Assembly (NCBI GenBank): GCA_910586215.1
Contig: CAJUGH010000010.1
Span: 73,503 to 121,385, forward strand
From: an uncultured Acetatifactor sp.
GTDB lineage: Bacteria; Bacillota; Clostridia; Lachnospirales; Lachnospiraceae
Reading direction: 5' to 3'
Length of the DNA stretch: 47,883 nucleotides
Shown piece by piece: positions 25,683 through 34,022 of this stretch. The first letter of the stretch is position 1, and each line of letters starts with the position of its first letter. The notes beneath the pieces were generated by a model, which saw only the letters and a program-made list of their open reading frames with translations, ran no database searches and was not told the origin of the DNA. The position numbers and the translations under genes are program-made.

Positions 25683-27032
25683 TTGAAGAAAAGTGAAGTC
25701 TATTTGAATGATTATGCAGCATTGTGCAGGGATGCCGACAAGCTGAATCCGGAATTGTTTGAAAAATATGAGGTACAGAGGGGACTGCGTGACAAGAACG
25801 GGAACGGCGTGGTAACAGGGCTGACCAATATATCCCGGATCGACTCCTTCAAAATGGTGGACGGTGTGAAGACACCCTGCGAGGGAAAACTGTGGTACCG
25901 GGGATACGACTGTATCGAACTGGTGAAGGGATTCAAGGGCAAGAATTTCGGCTTCGAAGAGGTGGCGTACCTGCTTCTGTTCGGGAAGCTTCCGGATAAA
26001 CAGCAGTTGAAGCAGTTTCGGGATATCCTGGCAGACCACAGGACCCTGCCCACCAATTTCACGAGGGATGTAATCATGAAGGCCCCCAGCAATGATATCA
26101 TGAATTCCCTGACCAGAAGTGTGCTGACCCTGGCTTCCTATGACAAGAACTGTAACGACACTTCCATAGAGAATGTGCTGCGGCAGTGCATCAATCTGAT
26201 CAGCGTCTTTCCCATGCTGTCAGTATATGGGTACCATGCATACAATCATTACCAGAATGATGAGAGCATGTATATCCACAGGCCGGTCAGGAAGCTTTCC
26301 ACCGCGGAGAACCTTCTGATGATGCTCCGCCCGGACAAGGAATATACGGAACTGGAGGCCAAAGTACTGGATATTGCGCTGGTGCTACATATGGAACATG
26401 GCGGAGGTAACAACTCCACGTTTACCACCCGTGTGGTGACATCCTCCGGTTCCGACACCTACTCTGTGGTGGCAGCCGCCTTGTCTTCCCTAAAAGGACC
26501 CAAGCATGGCGGCGCCAATATCAAAGTGGTGGAGATGATGCGGGATATTGAATCCAATGTGTCCGACTGGGCAGACGAGGATGCGGTGCGGGATTACCTG
26601 CGGAAGATTATGAACAAGGACGCTTTTGACCGCAAGGGGCTGATCTATGGCATGGGGCATGCCGTGTACTCCCTGTCCGACCCCAGGGCGCAGGTATTCA
26701 AGAGCTTTGTGGAGCAGCTTGCAGTGGCCAAGGGCAGGAATAAGGACTTTGCCCTGTATTCCATGATCGAACGGCTGGCACCCCAGGTGATCGCAGAGAA
26801 AGCCAGGATCTACAAGGGGGTCAGTGCCAATGTGGACTTTTACAGCGGGTTTGTGTACAGTATGCTGGAGATTCCCCTGGAGATGTACACCCCTATCTTC
26901 GCCATTGCCAGGATCGTGGGGTGGAGTGCCCATAGGATAGAGGAACTGATCAATATGGACAAGATCATCCGTCCTGCCTACAAGAGTGTGATGGGAGAGC
27001 GGGAATACCTGGATATTGAGGTGCGCCGTTAG
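25683..27032 (+). CDS. Citrate/2-methylcitrate synthase
   Basis: A 449-residue Si-type citrate synthase that condenses acetyl-CoA with oxaloacetate (or propionyl-CoA in methylcitrate enzymes). The catalytic residues are in place: His275 in PKHGGAN, His326 in YGMGHAVY and Asp385 in NVDFYSG. The substrate-binding block MEHGGGNNSTFTTRVV is also clear. The start is TTG 25683, eight bases after GAGGAGG; the ATG at 25676 meets a stop after six codons, and an open frame further upstream has no ribosome site. The gene is monocistronic. In Lachnospiraceae the enzyme likely serves glutamate synthesis rather than a full cycle (inference). Citrate versus methylcitrate preference cannot be read from sequence. 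Confidence 0.93.
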   Translation: MKKSEVYLNDYAALCRDADKLNPELFEKYEVQRGLRDKNGNGVVTGLTNISRIDSFKMVDGVKTPCEGKLWYRGYDCIELVKGFKGKNFGFEEVAYLLLFGKLPDKQQLKQFRDILADHRTLPTNFTRDVIMKAPSNDIMNSLTRSVLTLASYDKNCNDTSIENVLRQCINLISVFPMLSVYGYHAYNHYQNDESMYIHRPVRKLSTAENLLMMLRPDKEYTELEAKVLDIALVLHMEHGGGNNSTFTTRVVTSSGSDTYSVVAAALSSLKGPKHGGANIKVVEMMRDIESNVSDWADEDAVRDYLRKIMNKDAFDRKGLIYGMGHAVYSLSDPRAQVFKSFVEQLAVAKGRNKDFALYSMIERLAPQVIAEKARIYKGVSANVDFYSGFVYSMLEIPLEMYTPIFAIARIVGWSAHRIEELINMDKIIRPAYKSVMGEREYLDIEVRR

Positions 27033-27060
27033 GCGTATCAGAAATAGGATAGATGTGATG

Positions 27061-27099
27061 AATACCCGTCCCGGGCGGTCTGCCCAGAGCGGGTATTTT
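27061..27099 (+). terminator. Terminator after citrate synthase
   Basis: AATACCCG (27061-27068) pairs with CGGGTATT (27090-27097), with an inner GGGC/GCCC stem, then TTTTG. Confidence 0.85.
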
Positions 27100-27209
27100 G
27101 TTAATTTCTGGTAATTCTAAAGTTATGTTTTAGAACAGAAAAAAAGCATAAAATAGAAGGAGGAAAATCTGTACTTTGTGTTAAATTTCCATAAATTGTG
27201 GCAGTATCC

Positions 27210-27238
27210 TTTATCACCGGGCAGATCAGTGCTACAAT
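27210..27238 (+). promoter_or_regulatory. Possible promoter of the DUF2974 gene
   Basis: TTTATC (27210-27215), 17-bp spacer, TACAAT (27233-27238). The -35 is weak. Confidence 0.45.
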
Positions 27239-27325
27239 GGATAAAAGCACAAGACATGGACACATGTGGCCATCAGTCAGACAACGGGGAATGGCAGCAG
27301 TAGGACATGTAGGGAGGGACAGTCT

Positions 27326-28486
27326 ATGGGAACCGTGATTGACTATCTAAAAGCATATGGGGACTTTACCTTCCAGGAGAAACCGTTCACAGAGGTAGAC
27401 AGCCTGGCTCTCTGCCAGCTTAGTTACCTTAAGTTTGACGGGATGGTACCAGGGGTACGGGAAGATAAAAAGCCGGTGACCCTGGAGGAGTTGGCGCTGC
27501 GGGAGGATTTCGACAGACTTTTTGCAGATGAAAGGTTTGAGAAGCAGAACAGGGCACTGGTGGCGGGGATGCTGGGAGGGAAGCGTTTCCGTCAGTTGCG
27601 GCTGAACAGTTACATTAATATTGTGGAGAAAGAGTGGGAGACCCAGTTTGCGGCAGTGACATTTCTTTTGGATGACGGGACGGTCTATGTGGCTTACAGG
27701 GGCACGGATGAGACCATTGTGGGATGGAAAGAGGATTTTAACATGGCATTTTGCGCCCCTGTGCCCGGACAGGAGTACAGCGTCAGCTATCTCAACATGG
27801 TCACAAAGCAGGTCCGCCGTCCTTTTTATGTGGGCGGCCATTCCAAGGGCGGTAACCTGGCCGTGTATAGTGCCATGAACTGCTATCCGGAGGTCCGGGA
27901 GAGGATCATACGGATCTACAGCCTGGATGGCCCGGGCTTTAGGCCGGAGGTACTGGAAAAGGGAAAATATGACTTAATAGCGGAACGGGTCACTAAGATA
28001 CTGCCCCAGTCTTCCCTGGTGGGAATGTTGTTCGAATCGGATATGCGGTTCCAGGTAGTGGAGAGTAAGACATTCGGGCTGGCCCAGCATGACCCGTTTA
28101 CCTGGCGGGTGGAACAGGATCATCTGGTGCGGGCAGATGGCATTTACCAGGGAAGGAAGCGGATGGACAATACCTTGAACCAGTGGATCCTGTCCCTGGA
28201 TGAGGAACAGCTCAGGGTATTCGTGGATACCCTCTACCAGGTCATCTCCGCGTCCAGGGCAGATAACCTCATTGATCTTACCGCAGAATGGAAAGTGAGC
28301 ATGAACAGGATTGTGGCAGCCTTGAAGGAGGTAGATGACCAGACGGCACAGGTTCTGAGGAAAGTCATCCGTTCCCTGTTTGATATAGCGGCGGCCAACA
28401 GGAAACGGGAGACGGCAAGGAAACTGTCCCTTAGGAAGAAAACAGGGAGACAAAGTAGGCTAAGACCTTCTCTCCCGAGAGCATAG
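27326..28486 (+). CDS. DUF2974/Mbeg1-like alpha/beta hydrolase
   Basis: A 386-residue protein of the DUF2974 family, related to lipases. The nucleophile elbow is GGHSKGGNLAVY (Ser173), preceded by VYVAYRGTDETIVGWKEDFNM, the typical lipase class 3 like strand and oxyanion region. A downstream SLDGPGF block probably carries the catalytic Asp. There is no signal peptide. It would hydrolyse an ester substrate, not identified. ATG 27326 follows AGGGAGG. Its last 56 bp overlap the convergent gene at 28431-29069. Confidence 0.85.
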   Translation: MGTVIDYLKAYGDFTFQEKPFTEVDSLALCQLSYLKFDGMVPGVREDKKPVTLEELALREDFDRLFADERFEKQNRALVAGMLGGKRFRQLRLNSYINIVEKEWETQFAAVTFLLDDGTVYVAYRGTDETIVGWKEDFNMAFCAPVPGQEYSVSYLNMVTKQVRRPFYVGGHSKGGNLAVYSAMNCYPEVRERIIRIYSLDGPGFRPEVLEKGKYDLIAERVTKILPQSSLVGMLFESDMRFQVVESKTFGLAQHDPFTWRVEQDHLVRADGIYQGRKRMDNTLNQWILSLDEEQLRVFVDTLYQVISASRADNLIDLTAEWKVSMNRIVAALKEVDDQTAQVLRKVIRSLFDIAAANRKRETARKLSLRKKTGRQSRLRPSLPRA

Positions 28487-29069
28487 TGCGGCTCTGGTCT
28501 ATGCGCTCCGGATGCCATTGTACTCCCAGGACAGGCAGGTCCTCATGGACGATGGCTTCGATACACTGATCTTTTGGACACTGCTGGATGCAGGACAGGC
28601 CTTTGCCCAGGAGGCCGATTGCCTGGTGGTGGGCACTGTTCACAATGGCCTTGGGGCCGTAGAGTGCATAGAGCCAGGAACCTTCTGCAATTACCGTCTG
28701 GTGGTATTGGTCACCATTTTCATAGCGGTGTCTGGAAGCGGTAGGGATATCCTGCAGGATATTGCCTCCAAAAGCTACATTGATGATCTGGAGTCCCTTG
28801 CAGATGCCGAGAATGGGCCTGCGGGCCTGGAGAAACTGTTTCATGGCTCTAAACTGCAGGATGTCCAGTTCGGTGTCAATGTTCCTGGAACCATGATTCT
28901 TCTCACCGAAGAAGGCAGGCGTGATGTCCCCGCCTCCGGGGAGGATCAGTCCATCACAGGTATCCAGCAGGGCTGTCTCCAGGGATACCACAGGAGTGGC
29001 ACCCAGGGAGGACACATATCTGACATAGTTTGCGGTTTCGGAGGGTTTTCCTGCGATTGCTATTTTCAT
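28431..29069 (-). CDS. Gamma-glutamyl-gamma-aminobutyrate hydrolase family protein (class I glutamine amidotransferase-like)
   Basis: A 212-residue peptidase C26 type enzyme. The triad is Cys90 in GICKGLQ, with His186 and Glu188 in GVQWHPER. The LPGGGDITP loop and HHQAI block are typical of PuuD-like hydrolases, which cleave gamma-glutamyl bonds of small molecules such as gamma-glutamyl-GABA. The substrate here is not known and no putrescine genes are adjacent. It is a little shorter than E. coli PuuD. Start ATG 29069 follows AAAGGAG. Its 3' end overlaps the convergent DUF2974 gene. Confidence 0.9.
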   Translation of the reverse strand: MKIAIAGKPSETANYVRYVSSLGATPVVSLETALLDTCDGLILPGGGDITPAFFGEKNHGSRNIDTELDILQFRAMKQFLQARRPILGICKGLQIINVAFGGNILQDIPTASRHRYENGDQYHQTVIAEGSWLYALYGPKAIVNSAHHQAIGLLGKGLSCIQQCPKDQCIEAIVHEDLPVLGVQWHPERIDQSRTMLSGEKVLAYFVSLFSS

Positions 29070-29467
29070 CTGTGACTCCTTTGCCTGCCCTGGGCGGGAC
29101 CCGGGTATTCTTCACGGGATGGCGCCGCTGGGATATATATGTACATGGATATGCACATGGGAATGGCTGCTGTTTGTTTCGTTTGCGGCAGCAGATACAC
29201 ATAACGGACAAGGACGGCCCGTTTTGGTGCATGCAGTCTGCGGTGCCACAGGAGAACAGTAACCGGAAATGGCTTCTTAACAAGTATATGATATCTGGGC
29301 AGAAAATACCATCTGAAATTAACAATTCAGCCTGTCTATGTAAATATTGGAAGATTGTGCCTGCACGAATGATACGCCATTCCTGTGGATCAAGGGAGCA
29401 CAGGGGAATTGCTATGTGACTTCTGAAAGGATGAAGAGGAAAGTTGAAGATGGGAATAAATTTTATG
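29070..29467. other. Intergenic region, no gene seen
   Basis: About 400 bp between divergent genes. I see no frame with a ribosome binding site. A GCTGCTG/CGGCAGC-type inverted repeat lies at about 29166-29192; the minus strand promoter of the C26 gene must be here but no strong consensus stands out. Confidence 0.4.
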
Positions 29468-29496
29468 TTGACAGACAGCGTGCACTGTGATATGCT
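29468..29496 (+). promoter_or_regulatory. Promoter of infC-rpmI-rplT
   Basis: TTGACA (29468-29473), 17-bp spacer, TATGCT (29491-29496), 200 bp before infC. Confidence 0.7.
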
Positions 29497-29499
29497 ATC

Positions 29500-29695
29500 T
29501 AAGCATGTAAAAAACATGCCAGCAAGCAGAGTATCCACTCTCACCTTACGGCAGGAAGGCCAGTAAGCGTTCATAAGGCAGGATGGGCAGGTACCATGCA
29601 GGGGAAAAGGTTTCCCGGTCTATTACCTGGCCGTATGTTTATGGGTGATTGGTGGATAGTTATGCTATCCACTTTTCTTATGGAGGTACACAGCC
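29500..29695 (+). promoter_or_regulatory. infC operon leader with attenuator, candidate L20-type leader
   Basis: The 200-base leader ends in an intrinsic terminator just before the infC ribosome site. In Bacillus, ribosomal protein L20 represses its own operon (infC-rpmI-rplT) by premature termination in such a leader. Gene order and layout match, so the same control is likely. I could not fold the L20-binding structure by eye. Confidence 0.6.
29652..29676 (+). terminator. Attenuator terminator in the infC leader
   Basis: GTGGATAG (29652-29659) pairs with CTATCCAC (29665-29672), a perfect 8-bp stem with a 5-base loop, then TTTTCTT. Confidence 0.75.
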
Positions 29696-30202
29696 ATTAG
29701 CGATTTAATGATTAACGAACAGATCAGGGACAGGGAGATCCGTCTGGTTGGGGAAGGCGGCGAGCAGCTTGGCATCATGCCCACAAGGGAGGCCATGAGA
29801 ATGGCAGAGGAGGCCGGTCTGGACCTGGTGAAGATCGCACCCACCGCAAAGCCACCGGTGTGCAAGATTGTCGATTACGGCAAGTTCAAGTATGAACAGG
29901 TCAGGAAGGAAAAAGAGGCGAAGAAGAAGCAGAAGACTGTGGAGATCAAGGAGATCCGTCTCTCGCCCAACATTGACACCAATGACCTTAACACCAAGAT
30001 CAGTGCAGCCAGGAAATTCCTCACCAAAGGGGACAAGGTGAAGATCACACTCCGTTTCCGGGGACGTGAGATTGCCCACATGAACAACAGCAGGCATATC
30101 CTGGATGATTTTGCCAGGGAACTGTCAGATATTGCAGTGGTGGAGAAGGCCCCCAAGGTGGAAGGCCGGAGCATGACAATGTTTTTAACTGAAAAGCGGT
30201 AA
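29696..30202 (+). CDS. infC: Translation initiation factor IF-3, AUU start
   Basis: A 168-residue IF-3, which binds the 30S subunit, checks the start codon and prevents premature 50S joining. The N-terminal domain has MINEQIRDREIRLVGEGGEQLG; the linker is KYEQVRKEKEAKKKQKTVEIKE; the C-terminal domain ends KAPKVEGRSMTMFLTEK. The start is read as ATT 29696, encoding the peptide (M)SDLMINEQI, nine bases after GGAGG (29682-29686). The ATG at 29708 is 21 bases away, too far. AUU starts are a known feature of infC, letting IF-3 limit its own translation. First gene of infC-rpmI-rplT. Confidence 0.95.
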   Translation: MSDLMINEQIRDREIRLVGEGGEQLGIMPTREAMRMAEEAGLDLVKIAPTAKPPVCKIVDYGKFKYEQVRKEKEAKKKQKTVEIKEIRLSPNIDTNDLNTKISAARKFLTKGDKVKITLRFRGREIAHMNNSRHILDDFARELSDIAVVEKAPKVEGRSMTMFLTEKR

Positions 30203-30248
30203 TCGCGGAAGTTAAAATAGATTATGAAGAGTTTAGGAGGAAACCGTT

Positions 30249-30446
30249 ATGCCCAAGATGAAGACAAGCAGATCAGCAGCAAAGCGTTTTAAAGTAACTG
30301 GAACAGGTAAGTTGAAGAGGAATAAGGCTTACAAGCGCCATATCTTGACCAAGAAGAGTGCGAAGACAAAGCGCAATCTGAGGAAGCCCACAATTACCGA
30401 CAAGACCAACGAGAAGAACATGAAGAAGATTTTGCCCTATTTATAA
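30249..30446 (+). CDS. rpmI: Ribosomal protein L35
   Basis: A 65-residue basic protein, MPKMKTSRSAAKRFKVTGTG at the start and KNMKKILPYL at the end, full length for bL35 of the 50S subunit. AGGAGG precedes the ATG. It is between infC and rplT as in most Firmicutes. Confidence 0.98.
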   Translation: MPKMKTSRSAAKRFKVTGTGKLKRNKAYKRHILTKKSAKTKRNLRKPTITDKTNEKNMKKILPYL

Positions 30447-30468
30447 TGCAGGTAAGGAGGATTAAGAG

Positions 30469-30825
30469 ATGGCAAGGATTAAAGGTGGCTTGAATGCCAA
30501 GAAAAAGCATAATAGAGTATTGAAGCTTGCAAAAGGTTACAGGGGTGCAAGAAGCAAACAGTACAGGGTCGCAAAGCAGGCGGTGATGAGGGCACTGACA
30601 AGTTCCTATGCAGGCCGGAAGGAGAGAAAGCGTCAGTTCAGACAGCTCTGGATTGCCCGTATCAATGCTGCAGCAAGGTTGAACGGTCTTTCTTACAGTA
30701 AATTCATGTATGGACTGAAACTGGCTGGCGTGGATATGAATAGGAAGATGCTGGCTGAGATGGCAGTAAATGATGCTGAGGGGTTCAAGACCCTGGCAGA
30801 GCTTGCCAAGAGCAAAGTGGCATAA
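30469..30825 (+). CDS. rplT: Ribosomal protein L20
   Basis: A 118-residue bL20, starting ARIKGGLNAKKKHNRVLKLA and with ERKRQFRQLWIARINAAAR in the middle, of usual length. It binds 23S rRNA early in 50S assembly and, in related bacteria, binds its own mRNA leader to repress the operon. AAGGAGG precedes ATG 30469, 22 bp after rpmI. Confidence 0.98.
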   Translation: MARIKGGLNAKKKHNRVLKLAKGYRGARSKQYRVAKQAVMRALTSSYAGRKERKRQFRQLWIARINAAARLNGLSYSKFMYGLKLAGVDMNRKMLAEMAVNDAEGFKTLAELAKSKVA

Positions 30826-30837
30826 ATGGGAATGGGA

Positions 30838-30866
30838 ACGGCCCGGCGGTGAAACTGCCGGGCCGT
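30838..30866 (+). terminator. Strong GC hairpin after rplT
   Basis: ACGGCCCGGC (30838-30847) pairs perfectly with GCCGGGCCGT (30857-30866). No T-tract follows, so readthrough into the HAD gene is possible. Confidence 0.55.
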
Positions 30867-30887
30867 GATGATGTGCAGGGAGGAAAT

Positions 30888-31667
30888 ATGTTACTGTTTT
30901 TCGACATTGACGGCACACTGATCGGGAAACCGTCTTATGCCATGGAGGAGAGCACCAGGCTTGCCATTGCGAAAGCCAGGGAAGGCGGGCATATCTGTGT
31001 GGTCAATACCGGACGGACCAGGACACTGGTGGTGCCTGATATCACAGGGCTTGCATCATTTGACGGGGCCATCATGGGTTGCGGGACAATGATTGAGTAT
31101 GCAGAAGAGGTCCTGCTCCACAAGACTTTTTCTGTGAGGGAATCCCTGGAACTCATTGGAGGCCTGCAGGCACTGGGCATTGATGCGGTGCTGGAAGGCA
31201 GCGGGAACAACTACCGCGACAGTTATGACAGGATGTTCACGGAAAGGTTCATGCGATATATGAAGCAGGTGGAAGACAGGGAATATGGAACCTACAGGGA
31301 GGCGCCGGGATGTTTCGACAAGTTCTACGCCTATGTGGACCAGGTGTCCCGGATGGAGGCTTTTCGGGAACTGTTCCAGGATCGGCTGGAATTCGTGGAC
31401 AGGCATAGCGGCTTCTTCGAGATCATGCCTAAGGGATATTCTAAGGCTGGGGCCATGAGGAAACTGGCAGATTACCTGGGGATTCCCATGGAGCAGACAG
31501 CGGCCTTCGGGGATAGCAGCAATGATCTATCCATGCTGGAATGTGCCCATTATGCCATTGCCATGGGCAATGCCGTAGAGGAAGTGAAGGAAATGGCAGA
31601 CTATGTGAGTACCCCGGTGGGGCAGGATGGAATCTGGAAAGGAATGAAATGGCTGGGTGTCATCTGA
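30888..31667 (+). CDS. HAD superfamily phosphatase, Cof type
   Basis: A 259-residue HAD hydrolase of subfamily IIB (Cof-like). Motif I is FFDIDGTL (the first Asp is the nucleophile), motif II is the VVNTGRT Thr, and motifs III-IV are the later KAGAMRKL Lys and FGDSSNDLSML Asp pair. The C2 cap lies between about 85 and 185. These enzymes dephosphorylate sugar phosphates, FMN or similar; the substrate is unknown. ATG 30888 follows AGGGAGG. An upstream in-frame extension to 30849 overlaps the hairpin and is unlikely. Its 3' end overlaps the minus strand gene by 67 bp. Confidence 0.9.
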   Translation: MLLFFDIDGTLIGKPSYAMEESTRLAIAKAREGGHICVVNTGRTRTLVVPDITGLASFDGAIMGCGTMIEYAEEVLLHKTFSVRESLELIGGLQALGIDAVLEGSGNNYRDSYDRMFTERFMRYMKQVEDREYGTYREAPGCFDKFYAYVDQVSRMEAFRELFQDRLEFVDRHSGFFEIMPKGYSKAGAMRKLADYLGIPMEQTAAFGDSSNDLSMLECAHYAIAMGNAVEEVKEMADYVSTPVGQDGIWKGMKWLGVI

Positions 31668-31927
31668 AGGACAGGAAAAAGACCAGTTGAAGAACCTTGA
31701 AAAAGGTTCTTCAACCCTCCTAATTTTTCTCCCAGGCCAGTGGCGGCCAGCCTGGATTTCACACCGGCAATGACAGGCTGAAGTTTGTCATCGGGCAGGT
31801 CAATCCCAATTAAGGATTCTATGGTCTTGATGGGATCCTTTTGGAAGTCCCTGGCCAGATCCGGGTTCTCCTGGATCTTCTTTGTAAGTTCATCGATTTT
31901 GGATTTGATGTCAAAATGCAGTTCCAT
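31601..31927 (-). CDS. Small protein, unknown function, with atypical C-terminal extension
   Basis: A 108-residue frame. Residues 1-75 look like a real small helical protein (DIKSKIDELTKKIQENPDLA, then DFQKDPIKTIESLIGIDLPD and GVKSRLAATGLGEKLGGLKN). I recall similar unnamed proteins of 80-90 residues in Clostridia ending near LGGLF. Here the frame goes on through a perfect hairpin and into the end of the HAD gene, with a tail (SSTGLFPVLQMTPSHFIP) that lacks protein character. A lost stop codon is likely. The ribosome site (AAGAGAAAACC) is weak. Confidence 0.55.
   Translation of the reverse strand: MELHFDIKSKIDELTKKIQENPDLARDFQKDPIKTIESLIGIDLPDDKLQPVIAGVKSRLAATGLGEKLGGLKNLFQGSSTGLFPVLQMTPSHFIPFQIPSCPTGVLT
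31686..31715. terminator. Perfect 13-bp hairpin, probable bidirectional terminator
   Basis: GTTGAAGAACCTT (31686-31698) and AAGGTTCTTCAAC (31703-31715) flank loop GAAA. On the plus strand TAATTTTT follows a few bases later; on the minus strand TGGTCTTTTT follows. It lies inside the minus strand reading frame. Confidence 0.65.
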
Positions 31928-31958
31928 GGTTTTCTCTTTTTTTTGATGGTTGTTTTCT

Positions 31959-31986
31959 ATATTAGAATGAGGGCATGCCATGACAA
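31959..31986 (-). promoter_or_regulatory. Promoter of the small minus strand gene
   Basis: On the minus strand TTGTCA (31986-31981), 16-bp spacer, TAATAT (31964-31959). Confidence 0.45.
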
Positions 31987-32051
31987 GATGCATGACAAAA
32001 TGTTTTGATGTACATATTGTGTGACAAAAATAAACAGGATATTTTTCAATG

Positions 32052-32106
32052 AAAGAGCCGCAAACCCTTGATTTCACTACATCTTTTCCGGATTTGCGGC
32101 CTCTTG
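32052..32106 (-). terminator. Terminator of tRNA-Gly
   Basis: On the minus strand GAGGCCGCAAA pairs with TTTGCGGCTC (one bulge) around a long loop, followed by TTTC. It begins 6 bp after the tRNA 3' end. Confidence 0.6.
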
Positions 32107-32111
32107 CCGTA

Positions 32112-32182
32112 AGCAGATAACGGGAGTCGAACCCGCCTTTCCAGCTTGGGAAGCTAGCGTTCTACCGATGAACCATATCTGC
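32112..32182 (-). tRNA. tRNA-Gly (anticodon CCC)
   Basis: A 71-nt tRNA. Acceptor GCAGATA pairs with TATCTGC, discriminator T. The anticodon loop TTCCCAA gives CCC. D-arm GGTTCATCGGTAGAAC and T-arm GGCGGGTTCGACTCCCG are as expected for glycine tRNA. CCA is not encoded. Confidence 0.93.
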
Positions 32183-32217
32183 ACCAGTTGTTTAAGCTGT
32201 TTCGCCTAACAAAGAAG

Positions 32218-32246
32218 ATTATAGCACAGGACGGGTGATTTGGCTA
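32218..32246 (-). promoter_or_regulatory. Promoter of tRNA-Gly
   Basis: On the minus strand TAGCCA (32246-32241), 17-bp spacer, TATAAT (32223-32218). The rest of 32247-32504, upstream of pepD, shows AT-rich sequence and no clear signal. Confidence 0.5.
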
Positions 32247-32504
32247 GTATAAATTTCATTTTTTGCAAAAATTTTTTATGGTAGGATATGTACAGTCTGG
32301 CAAAAAAAGGTTAAAATAAGATTAGGGTAATCCTTTATGCCAATGTAGCCGGGGAGGACGAAAAGGCAAAAGGATAATATAGGAACCGGGTAAAAATGCG
32401 TGCCCGGTGATCTTCGGTATACGGACAAGTTACCCTTCAAAGATAGGGAGAAGGGAAGCCTGCCGCTGCACCGGGCGCTTCGCAATGCGCAGACAGGTAT
32501 CTAT

Positions 32505-34013
32505 ATGGGAGTATTATCGAATCTGGAGCCACAGAATGTTTTTTATTTTTTTGAGGAGATTACGAAGATTCCCCACGGTTCCGGGAATGTGGGGCAGATG
32601 AGTGACTATCTGGCAGATTTTGCCCGCAGCAGGGGACTGTCTTATGTCCAGGATCCGCTGAAGAATATCATTATAGTGAAGGAGGCTACTCCTGGTTATG
32701 AAAAGGAACCGCCCATGATCCTGCAGGGGCACATGGACATGGTAGCCGTGAAGAAACCAGATTGTACCATAGATATGGAGAAGGAAGGATTACAGGTAGC
32801 GGTCCGGGGGGATGAAATCTATGCAGAAGGAACCAGCCTCGGTGGTGACGATGGCATTGCGGTGGCCTATTCCCTGGCCCTGCTGGATTCGAATACGATC
32901 AGACATCCCAGGCTGGAAGTCATTATCACGGTGGACGAGGAAGTAGGGATGGATGGTGCCAGGGGGATTGACCTTGGCATGCTTCAAGGGAATCGGATGG
33001 TGAACCTGGATTCGGAGGAAGAGGGTATCTTCCTTACGAGTTGTGCCGGAGGTGCCAGGGTGAAGTGCAATCTTTTGCTTGCGCTGACCGAGCGGGCGGG
33101 GACAGCCATGGAGGTGACGGTGGGTGGACTGCTGGGAGGACATTCCGGCGGGGAGATCCACAAGGAGAGAGGGAATTCCAATGCCGTTTTCGGAAGGCTA
33201 CTATACCGGCTGACGGAGAAGCTGAACATTGGCATCCTGCAGGTCCAGGGAGGACTGGCAGACAATGCCATACCCAGGGAGACGAAGGCCCTGGTTGTGC
33301 TGGATGAGAAGGACAGTGCCCTGTTTGCAGAGATCGTGGATGCCGTGGAGGCAGAACTGATGTCGGAACTGGCCACCAAGGATCCCGGGATTACCATTAA
33401 GGCCGCACACCATGGCCAGGGAAGCTACCTGTGTGTTACCTCCGGGGATACCAGGCGGGCGGCAGCGTTCCTGGCGGCACTGCCGGGCGGAGTCCAGGGC
33501 ATGAGTGCTGACATACACGGCCTGGTGGAGACTTCCTTGAACCTGGGAATCTTGAAAATGGAGAAAAAGAAGGTGAACATAGGAGAGGAGGAACTGGCCG
33601 GGAGTGATGGAGCCAGACCCCAGGAGCGGGCAAATCTTCTGGCTGAGTTCTCTGTGCGCAGCAGTGTGGAGAGCGCCAAACATGCGCTGATCGGAAAGCT
33701 GAAGGCTGTGACCATGCTTTCCGGGGGCAGCAATATGGTCACGGGGGACTATCCTGGATGGAAATACCGCAAGGATTCACCACTTAGGGACAAGATGACC
33801 TGCCTTTATGAGAAGATGTATGGGAAGAAGCCGAAGGTGGAGGCCATTCATGCGGGACTGGAATGCGGCATCCTGGGCAGTAAGATCCGGGATCTGGACT
33901 GTGTGTCCATCGGTCCCGATATGAGTTGCATCCACACCACGGAGGAGACACTCAGCATTGCCTCCACCAGGCGGGTATGGGAGTTCCTGGTACGTCTGCT
34001 GGAAGAAAAGTAA
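32505..34013 (+). CDS. pepD: Aminoacyl-histidine dipeptidase (PepD family)
   Basis: A 502-residue M20 family zinc dipeptidase that cleaves dipeptides such as Xaa-His. Metal ligands are visible: QGHMDMV (His), GGDDGIAVAYS (bridging Asp), DEEVGMDGA (catalytic Glu and metal Glu), LDSEEEG, and a C-terminal HAGLECGIL. GGHSGGEIHKERGN marks the lid region. It is cytoplasmic and fits amino acid fermentation. ATG 32505 starts the family-typical GVLSNLEPQNVFYFFEEITKIP; its ribosome site is weak (ACAGG) and the frame is open upstream to 32400. Confidence 0.93.
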   Translation: MGVLSNLEPQNVFYFFEEITKIPHGSGNVGQMSDYLADFARSRGLSYVQDPLKNIIIVKEATPGYEKEPPMILQGHMDMVAVKKPDCTIDMEKEGLQVAVRGDEIYAEGTSLGGDDGIAVAYSLALLDSNTIRHPRLEVIITVDEEVGMDGARGIDLGMLQGNRMVNLDSEEEGIFLTSCAGGARVKCNLLLALTERAGTAMEVTVGGLLGGHSGGEIHKERGNSNAVFGRLLYRLTEKLNIGILQVQGGLADNAIPRETKALVVLDEKDSALFAEIVDAVEAELMSELATKDPGITIKAAHHGQGSYLCVTSGDTRRAAAFLAALPGGVQGMSADIHGLVETSLNLGILKMEKKKVNIGEEELAGSDGARPQERANLLAEFSVRSSVESAKHALIGKLKAVTMLSGGSNMVTGDYPGWKYRKDSPLRDKMTCLYEKMYGKKPKVEAIHAGLECGILGSKIRDLDCVSIGPDMSCIHTTEETLSIASTRRVWEFLVRLLEEK

Positions 34014-34022
34014 GGGGAGAAT

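Noticed and set aside
28512..29075. Plus strand frame opposite the C26 hydrolase
   Set aside because: The minus strand frame has an intact catalytic triad and ribosome site; the plus frame has neither.
32052..32106. Possible att-like repeat, since CCTTGATTT followed by ACT occurs here and at 35420-35432
   Set aside because: Only about ten bases are shared, both copies are in loops of tRNA terminators and no mobile element flanks the first copy.
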